Assembly (NCBI GenBank): GCA_000436535.1
Contig: FR886339.1
Span: forward strand, 1-12,375
Length of the DNA stretch: 12,375 nt
From: Eubacterium sp. CAG:252
GTDB lineage: Bacteria; Bacillota; Clostridia; Lachnospirales; Lachnospiraceae
Direction: 5' to 3'
The notes under the pieces are model-generated. The model worked only from the letters and a program-made list of their open reading frames with translations. It ran no database searches and was not told where the DNA came from. Shown piece after piece: positions 8,115 to 12,375 of the stretch (position 1 is its first letter; every line of letters starts with the position of its first letter). The translations under genes were made by a program, and so were the position numbers.

Positions 8115-8128
8115 AAATGTGCTATGGA

Positions 8129-8157
8129 TTGACAAAATGCGTAGTATGGGATATAAT
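8129..8157 (+). promoter_or_regulatory. Perfect consensus sigma-A promoter upstream of manC
   Basis: TTGACA (8129-8134) and TATAAT (8152-8157) are both exact consensus hexamers with 17-bp spacing. Transcription would begin near 8164, leaving a leader of about 70 bases before manC. It is by far the best promoter in the window and implies strong, perhaps constitutive, expression of the manC-gmd-rmd-rfbF series. It lies just after the permease remnant. Confidence 0.85.
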
Positions 8158-8188
8158 TTTCCAACATATAAGGGTGAAGTGCGCCTAT

Positions 8189-8236
8189 ATGAAAAAGTTA
8201 ATTATGCAGTTATATAAGAAACGAGGTATATCATGA
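8189..8236 (+). CDS. Possible 15-codon leader peptide overlapping manC
   Basis: In the transcribed leader, ATG 8189 opens a frame reading MKKLIMQLYKKRGIS. It ends at TGA 8234-8236, overlapping the manC start as ATGA. Such overlap is typical of translational coupling. The peptide is basic and has a lysine-rich beginning. There is no good ribosome binding site at the right distance (AGGG at 8171-8174 is about 14 bases away), and an in-frame GTG at 8174 also lacks one. It may be real and control manC translation, or be a chance frame. Confidence 0.25.
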   Translation: MKKLIMQLYKKRGIS

Positions 8237-9303
8237 AGAAAACAGCGTTAATAATGGCAGGTGGAAAAGGGGAAAGATTCTGGCCAAGAAGCAGAGTTAA
8301 CCTTCCTAAGCAGTTTTTATCATTAACAGATGATGGAAAGACAATGATTCAGCTTACGGTTGAGAGAATCAGTCCATTAGTTGATATTAAGGACGTATAT
8401 ATTGCAACGAATGCTAATTATAAGGAACTTGTAAAGCAGCAGCTTCCAGGTCTTCCAGAGGAGAATATTTTATGTGAGCCTATTGGAAGAAATACAGCTC
8501 CATGTATAGGACTTGGTGCAGTTCATGTGGCAAGCAAGTATGAAGATGCGGTTATGATAGTTCTTCCATCAGACCACCTTATAAAGCACAATGATATATT
8601 TAAGGATACATTTGTTAATGCATGTGATATAGCAGAGAAAGGTGAGAACCTTGTAACTGTTGGTATTACACCTAATTACCCAGAAACAGGTTATGGTTAT
8701 ATAAAGTATAACAAGGATAATAAAGAGGGTGAGAGCTTTTCAGTGGAGAAGTTCGTGGAAAAGCCAGATCTTGATACAGCTAAGGCATATCTTGCAGATG
8801 GTTCTTATCTTTGGAACTCAGGTATGTTTGTATGGAAAGTATCGACTATACTTTCATGCTTTAAGAAGTATATGACTTCAACATATGAAGGATTATTAAA
8901 GATTAAAGCATCAGTTGGTACAGCGGATTATCAGAGTACTCTTGAAAAGGAATTCCCTGATCTTGAATCACAGTCAGTTGACTATGGTATCATGGAGAAG
9001 GCTTCTGATATATACACACTTGCTGGTAATTTTGGCTGGGATGATGTTGGTTCATGGCTTGCAGTAGGAAGAATCAAAGAAAATGATTCAGAAGGTAATG
9101 TTGTGAATGGCAATGTTGTTACAGTCAATACACAGAACTGTGTTATTGAAGGTGCAGACAAGCTTATCGCAACTGTAGGATTAAGAGACATGATAGTTGT
9201 TGATACTAAGGATGCTACACTTATTTCTACTAAGGAGAACGCAGGCGAGATAAAGAAGGTGCTTGCTAAGCTTAGAGAAGAGGGAAAGAATCAGTATTTA
9301 TAA
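8233..9303 (+). CDS. manC: Mannose-1-phosphate guanylyltransferase
   Basis: This cytoplasmic enzyme makes GDP-mannose from mannose-1-phosphate and GTP. Its 356 residues are only the nucleotidyltransferase part; the phosphomannose isomerase domain found at the C-terminus of long (about 470 aa) bifunctional forms is absent. Signature blocks are AGGKGERFWPRSR (9-21), LPKQF (24-28), PSDH (112-115), ETGYGYI (151-157), EKFVEKP (172-178), LWNSGMFVW (193-201) and FGWDDVGSW (267-275), all in the family order. A weak AGG at 8224-8226 precedes the ATG, and a small leader frame overlaps the start. It heads the GDP-sugar series, with gmd beginning 42 bases after its stop. Mannose-1-phosphate must come from genes elsewhere (phosphomannose isomerase and mutase). 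Confidence 0.93.
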   Translation: MKKTALIMAGGKGERFWPRSRVNLPKQFLSLTDDGKTMIQLTVERISPLVDIKDVYIATNANYKELVKQQLPGLPEENILCEPIGRNTAPCIGLGAVHVASKYEDAVMIVLPSDHLIKHNDIFKDTFVNACDIAEKGENLVTVGITPNYPETGYGYIKYNKDNKEGESFSVEKFVEKPDLDTAKAYLADGSYLWNSGMFVWKVSTILSCFKKYMTSTYEGLLKIKASVGTADYQSTLEKEFPDLESQSVDYGIMEKASDIYTLAGNFGWDDVGSWLAVGRIKENDSEGNVVNGNVVTVNTQNCVIEGADKLIATVGLRDMIVVDTKDATLISTKENAGEIKKVLAKLREEGKNQYL

Positions 9304-9345
9304 ATTCTATATTTGAATTCAAAGAAATGGAGATAGTTAATAGTT

Positions 9346-10371
9346 ATGAAAAACGCATTAATTACAGGTATAACAGGACAGGATGGTTCATACTTAGCAG
9401 AGCTTCTTCTTGAAAAGGGCTATAATGTATATGGTCTTATGAGAAGAAAGAGTGTTGTGGATTACGGAAACGTAGATCATATCAAGGATAAGATTCACTT
9501 TATCTACGCAGATATGCAGGATATAGTATCACTTATATCAGCAATGAAGATATCACAGGCAGATGAAGTATATAATCTTGCAGCACAGTCATTCGTTGCA
9601 ACATCATGGGATACTCCATGTACAACAGCTGATATTGATGCTATTGGTGTTACTAACATGCTTGAAGCTATAAGAATCATAAAGCCAGAGTGCAGATTCT
9701 ATCAGGCATCAACATCAGAGATGTTCGGTAAGGTGCAGGCTATACCTCAGACAGAGGAAACACCTTTCTATCCAAGAAGCCCATATGGAGTTGCAAAGCT
9801 TTATGGCCACTGGATTACAAAGAATTACAGAGAGAGCTATGGAATGTATGCATGCTCAGGAATTCTTTTCAACCATGAATCTGAAAGACGTGGCAAGGAA
9901 TTCGTTACAAGAAAGATTACAAATGCAGTAGCACGTATCAAGGCAGGTCTTCAGGACTGTGTTGAACTTGGTAATCTTGATGCAAAGAGAGACTGGGGTC
10001 ACTCAAAGGATTATGTAAGAGCTATGTGGTTACTTTTACAGCAGGAAGAGCCAGATGATTATGTAATCGCTACTAACGAGACAAGAACAGTAAGAGAATT
10101 TGCTAAGACAGCATTTGCAGCAGCAGGAATTGAAGTTGAGTTTGAGGGTGAAGGTGTTAATGAAATAGCAAAGGATAAGGCAACAGGTAAGGTTGTACTT
10201 AAGGTTAATCCAGATTTCTTCAGACCAGCAGAAGTAGAACTTCTTATCGGTAATCCAGCAAAGGCAGAGGAAAAGCTTGGCTGGAAGAGAGAAATATCAT
10301 TCCAGGAATTAGTTGAGAGAATGGTAAAGAACGATATGGAACTTGTTAAGAAAGAAGCAGCTAACAATTAA
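9346..10371 (+). CDS. gmd: GDP-mannose 4,6-dehydratase
   Basis: Gmd converts GDP-D-mannose to GDP-4-keto-6-deoxy-D-mannose using bound NADP. The 341-residue extended short-chain dehydrogenase has the nucleotide-binding GITGQDGSYLAE (8-19), the catalytic TSE (123-125) with Tyr147 and Lys151 in SPYGVAK, NHESERRG (176-183), and GNLDAKRDWGH (209-219), which closely follow the family. The segment after the fold's first helix, RRKSVVDYGNVDH (33-45), differs from the usual RRSSTFNT-type loop, suggesting a subgroup. The GGAG (9329-9332) is 13 bases from the ATG, longer than normal. Lysine is almost all AAG here (24 of 26), unlike the next gene. With manC and the downstream reductase it builds a GDP-6-deoxyhexose. 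Confidence 0.93.
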   Translation: MKNALITGITGQDGSYLAELLLEKGYNVYGLMRRKSVVDYGNVDHIKDKIHFIYADMQDIVSLISAMKISQADEVYNLAAQSFVATSWDTPCTTADIDAIGVTNMLEAIRIIKPECRFYQASTSEMFGKVQAIPQTEETPFYPRSPYGVAKLYGHWITKNYRESYGMYACSGILFNHESERRGKEFVTRKITNAVARIKAGLQDCVELGNLDAKRDWGHSKDYVRAMWLLLQQEEPDDYVIATNETRTVREFAKTAFAAAGIEVEFEGEGVNEIAKDKATGKVVLKVNPDFFRPAEVELLIGNPAKAEEKLGWKREISFQELVERMVKNDMELVKKEAANN

Positions 10372-10393
10372 TTAATAAATAGACGAAATTACA

Positions 10394-10418
10394 GTCAGGG
10401 CAGAGAATCTGTCCTGAC
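10394..10418 (+). terminator. Hairpin between gmd and rmd, possible attenuator
   Basis: GTCAGGGCAG (10394-10403) pairs with CTGTCCTGAC (10409-10418) around a 5-base loop, with one G-U pair. It is the most GC-rich stem in the window. Only AATATTT follows, so it is at best a weak terminator. It stands 23 bases after the gmd stop and 31 before the rmd start, where it could lower read-through or protect the upstream message end. Confidence 0.45.
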
Positions 10419-10449
10419 AATATTTGATGTAGCAGAAGAGAGGTAGTTA

Positions 10450-11394
10450 ATGAAGGCATTAGTAGTCGGCGGGGGTGGATTTGTCGGACCATATCTTGTA
10501 AGACATTTAAAGGATGAGCTTGGATATGAGGTGACAGTTACAAAAACAGAAAAAGAAACACTTGCTATGGATGGAGCAGTTGTAAAAAATCTGGATATTC
10601 TTGATAAGAACCAGATATCAGAGCTGCTTAATGAAGAAAAGCCTGATTATCTGTTTCATCTTGCAGCACAGTCATCAGTTGCCTATTCATGGAAAAATCC
10701 AACACTGACAGTTGATGTCAACATAAAGGGATGCGTGAATTTGTTAGAGGCAGTGAAGGATGCAGATGAGAAACCGAGGGTACTTCTTATAGGTTCAGGT
10801 GAGGAATACGGACATATAAAGAAAGACGAATGTCCGATAATAGAAGATAATGTGTTAAGACCGGGCAATATATATGCAGCGACAAAGTCATGCCAGAATA
10901 TGTTAGGAAAGATATATTCAGATGCGTATGGACTTGACATTATGATGGTGAGGGCGTTTAACCATATCGGACCAAACCAGACACCTGTGTTTGTAGTTGC
11001 AGACTTCTGTAAGCAGGTTGCAGACATAGAAAAAGGAAAACAGGAACCAGTAATATATGTTGGAAACTTAAGTGCAAAGCGTGATTTCACAGATGTAAGG
11101 GATGTTGTGAAGGCGTATGCCCTTTTAGTAAAAGGCGGAAAAAGAGGCGAAACTTACAATGTGGGAAGAGGCCACGCAGTAGCAATAGAAGATATCCTTA
11201 AGGAAATAGTATCAATGTCAGATAAGGATATAGAGGTAAAGGTGGATGAAAAGAAGCTTCGTCCGGTAGATGTACCTATAATAGAACCAGATATTGAAAA
11301 GATTAAAAAAGAGGTAGGCTGGGAGCCGGTTATAGAGCTTCGTCAGACTCTTGAGGAAACACTTGAATACTGGAGAAGTTCTGACAGGGATTAG
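10450..11394 (+). CDS. rmd: GDP-4-keto-6-deoxy-D-mannose reductase (GDP-D-rhamnose forming)
   Basis: This 314-residue extended short-chain dehydrogenase probably reduces the Gmd product at C4 to give GDP-D-rhamnose (GDP-6-deoxy-D-mannose). It shows GGGGFVG (7-13), LFHLAAQSSV (68-77), SGEEYG (116-121) with the active serine, and IYAATK (141-146) with Tyr142 and Lys146. RAFNHIGPNQ (168-177) and GNLSAKRDFTDVRD (205-218) are typical of the Rmd group. It lacks the look of Fcl/WcaG, the fucose-forming epimerase-reductase. A talose-forming (Tld-type) outcome cannot be excluded because the two differ mainly in stereochemistry. GAGAGG (10438-10443) is 6 bases before the ATG. Lysine codons are 12 AAA of 30, against 2 of 26 in gmd, hinting at a separate history. 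Confidence 0.75.
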   Translation: MKALVVGGGGFVGPYLVRHLKDELGYEVTVTKTEKETLAMDGAVVKNLDILDKNQISELLNEEKPDYLFHLAAQSSVAYSWKNPTLTVDVNIKGCVNLLEAVKDADEKPRVLLIGSGEEYGHIKKDECPIIEDNVLRPGNIYAATKSCQNMLGKIYSDAYGLDIMMVRAFNHIGPNQTPVFVVADFCKQVADIEKGKQEPVIYVGNLSAKRDFTDVRDVVKAYALLVKGGKRGETYNVGRGHAVAIEDILKEIVSMSDKDIEVKVDEKKLRPVDVPIIEPDIEKIKKEVGWEPVIELRQTLEETLEYWRSSDRD

Positions 11395-11410
11395 AAACAG
11401 GAGGAGAAGA

Positions 11411-12187
11411 ATGAAGGTCGTATTATTAGCAGGCGGTTTCGGAACGAGAATAAGTGAAGAAAGCCAGTTTAAACCAAAGCCAATGATTGAGATAGGTGGA
11501 AAGCCTATTCTCTGGCATATTATGAAAGAATATGAATACTATGGATTCGATGAGTTTATTATATGTGCAGGTTATAAGCAGTATGTAATCAAAGAATGGT
11601 TTGCAGATTATTTCCTTCATAACAGTGATATCACATTTGATTTCACTAAAGGAACTAACGATATGATAATCCATGAGCAGCACTGTGAGCCATGGAAGGT
11701 AACTGTAGTTGATACAGGACTTAACACTATGACAGGCGGAAGAATTAAGAGAATTCAGAAGTATGTAGGTGATGAACCATTCCTTATGACTTATGGCGAT
11801 GGTGTATGTGATGTTGATATTGCAAAGCTTGTTGAGTTCCACAAGAACCACGGAAAGATAGCTACACTTACAGCGGTAATGTTAGAGCAGCAGAAGGGTG
11901 TTCTTGATATCGGTGGTGATAATGCAGTCAAGTCATTCAGAGAGAAGAGCCATATGGATGGTGCGCCAATCAATGCCGGATATATGGTACTTAATCCTGA
12001 AATATTTGATTATATTGAGGGAGATAATACTGTATTTGAGAAAGAGCCACTTGAAAAACTTGCAAAGGAAGGCGAGCTTATGTCATATATGCATAAGGGT
12101 TTCTGGCAGTGCATGGATAACAAGAGAGAGATGGATATGCTTGAGAAGTATCTTGCAACGGGTACAGCTCCTTGGAAGAAGTGGTAA
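11411..12187 (+). CDS. rfbF: Glucose-1-phosphate cytidylyltransferase
   Basis: RfbF joins CTP and glucose-1-phosphate to make CDP-glucose, the first step toward CDP-3,6-dideoxyhexoses such as paratose, tyvelose, abequose or ascarylose, and toward related CDP-6-deoxy sugars. Its 258 residues match the usual length of about 257. Characteristic blocks are LAGGFGTRISEESQF (6-20), KPKPMIEIGGKPILWHIM (21-38), the metal-binding YGDGVCD (128-134), NAGYMVL (188-194) and FWQCMDNKREMDML (231-244). The start at 11411 is chosen because AGGAGGAGA lies just ahead (11399-11408), and an earlier in-frame ATG at 11351 would overlap rmd and lacks a site. The gap to rmd is 16 bases, so they are co-transcribed. 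RfbG would be expected downstream; a ribosome binding site and ATG lie at the right edge. Confidence 0.92.
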   Translation: MKVVLLAGGFGTRISEESQFKPKPMIEIGGKPILWHIMKEYEYYGFDEFIICAGYKQYVIKEWFADYFLHNSDITFDFTKGTNDMIIHEQHCEPWKVTVVDTGLNTMTGGRIKRIQKYVGDEPFLMTYGDGVCDVDIAKLVEFHKNHGKIATLTAVMLEQQKGVLDIGGDNAVKSFREKSHMDGAPINAGYMVLNPEIFDYIEGDNTVFEKEPLEKLAKEGELMSYMHKGFWQCMDNKREMDMLEKYLATGTAPWKKW

Positions 12188-12238
12188 GTTCACGGGTGAC
12201 AGATTATATAGAGTTATATAAAATAAATATTTTTATAT

Positions 12239-12268
12239 TTAAGATAGCTTCTAGTTTCGGCGTATAAT
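12239..12268 (+). promoter_or_regulatory. Weak promoter candidate after rfbF
   Basis: TTAAGA (12239-12244) and an exact TATAAT (12263-12268) are 18 bp apart. A transcript would start near 12275 and carry the hairpin at 12278-12311 ahead of the next start codon. The gap from 12188 onward is very AT-rich and holds no clear terminator, so read-through from manC is also likely. Confidence 0.3.
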
Positions 12269-12270
12269 AA

Positions 12271-12366
12271 GTGAAAAAACATACATATAGTATTGGTATT
12301 GTATGTATGTTGCTTGGTATATGCAACGTGATAATTGGAATAATCGATAATCAGGAAGGATTATAG
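12271..12366 (+). CDS. Possible 31-codon small membrane peptide (doubtful)
   Basis: GTG 12271 opens a frame beginning MKKHTYSIGIVCMLLGIC, a short basic start and a single hydrophobic stretch, ending at TAG 12364-12366, five bases before the next start codon. It has the look of a small membrane protein. Against it: the start is GTG, no ribosome binding site precedes it, and the -10 of the promoter candidate ends two bases upstream, so a transcript from it would miss the start. A chance AT-rich frame is at least as likely. Confidence 0.15.
   Translation: MKKHTYSIGIVCMLLGICNVIIGIIDNQEGL
12278..12311 (+). repeat. 10-bp hairpin in the leader of the next gene
   Basis: AACATACATA (12278-12287) and TATGTATGTT (12302-12311) are perfect complements around a 14-base loop, and three further weak pairs can extend the stem inward. 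No run of T follows, so it is not a standard terminator. It lies about 60 bases before the next start codon and could be a leader structure or an operator. Confidence 0.4.
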
Positions 12367-12375
12367 AAAGATGGA
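12353..12375 (+). CDS. Ribosome binding site and start of the next gene (partial)
   Basis: AGGAAGGA (12353-12360) is followed after 10 bases by ATG at 12371-12373, and the window ends two bases later. The site is strong and the spacing acceptable. By pathway logic CDP-glucose 4,6-dehydratase (rfbG) is the expected product, since it acts right after RfbF, but nothing of the protein can be seen. Confidence 0.45.

Noticed and set aside
10683..11090. 135-codon minus-strand frame opposite rmd
   Set aside because: It is fully covered by rmd, whose catalytic motifs are intact. No independent signal supports the opposite strand.
10450..11394. GDP-L-fucose synthase (fcl/wcaG)
   Set aside because: The length and SDR fold would fit, but the glycine motif, the SGEEYG block and the RAFNHIGP segment fit Rmd-type reductases rather than the fucose-forming epimerase-reductase.
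11426..11851. 141-codon minus-strand frame opposite rfbF
   Set aside because: It lies wholly across a well-supported gene, its peptide shows no recognisable motif, and it has no ribosome binding site. It is a shadow of the biased codon use of rfbF.
11898..12221. 107-codon plus-strand frame overlapping the end of rfbF
   Set aside because: It is out of phase with a conserved enzyme, has no ribosome binding site, and its product shows no family motif.
12215..12242. AT-rich stretch after rfbF as a terminator
   Set aside because: It has runs of A and T and partial self-complementarity, but no GC-containing stem, so it does not make a credible intrinsic terminator.

Overview
The window looks like part of a cell-surface polysaccharide locus of a low-GC Gram-positive gut or rumen bacterium, most likely a Lachnospiraceae-type Clostridium relative. 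The reasons are an AT-rich base composition, heavy use of AGA and ATA codons, GGAG-type ribosome binding sites and sigma-A-like promoters. The assignment is inferred from composition and gene content, not from a match. Every convincing gene is on the + strand.

Region 1 (1-6810) is an assembly and decoration block. After the last 17 codons of an upstream gene comes a 171-base gap with nested inverted repeats. Five genes follow: a polyprenyl-phosphate glycosyltransferase of the GtrB/DPM1 type, a LicD-family phosphotransferase, a Wzx-like flippase, and two large membrane proteins that look like GT-C glycosyltransferases (700 and 412 aa). The block closes with a strong, nearly perfect 22-bp hairpin, read here as a terminator.

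Region 2 (6811-8114) has its own promoter and a gene that fuses a winged-helix domain to a LicC-like nucleotidyltransferase. Right behind it is a start-less 66-codon remnant that resembles the C-terminus of a membrane permease. This looks like the decayed tail of a phosphocholine (lic) operon.

Region 3 (8115-12375) starts with a perfect consensus promoter (TTGACA, 17 bp, TATAAT). It then carries manC, gmd and an rmd-like reductase, which together can convert mannose-1-phosphate to GDP-D-rhamnose (GDP-6-deoxy-D-mannose). These are followed by rfbF (glucose-1-phosphate cytidylyltransferase), the first step of the CDP-6-deoxy and 3,6-dideoxyhexose pathways. A further start codon with a good ribosome binding site lies at the very end; rfbG would be the expected gene there, but only two codons are visible.

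Taken together, two nucleotide-sugar pathways, a flippase, a lipid-linked sugar donor synthase, two candidate extracytoplasmic glycosyltransferases and phosphocholine-type decoration enzymes suggest an elaborate surface glycan with 6-deoxy sugars and a phospho-substituent. No clear Wzy polymerase, choline kinase (LicA), tRNA, rRNA, CRISPR array or intact mobile element is visible.
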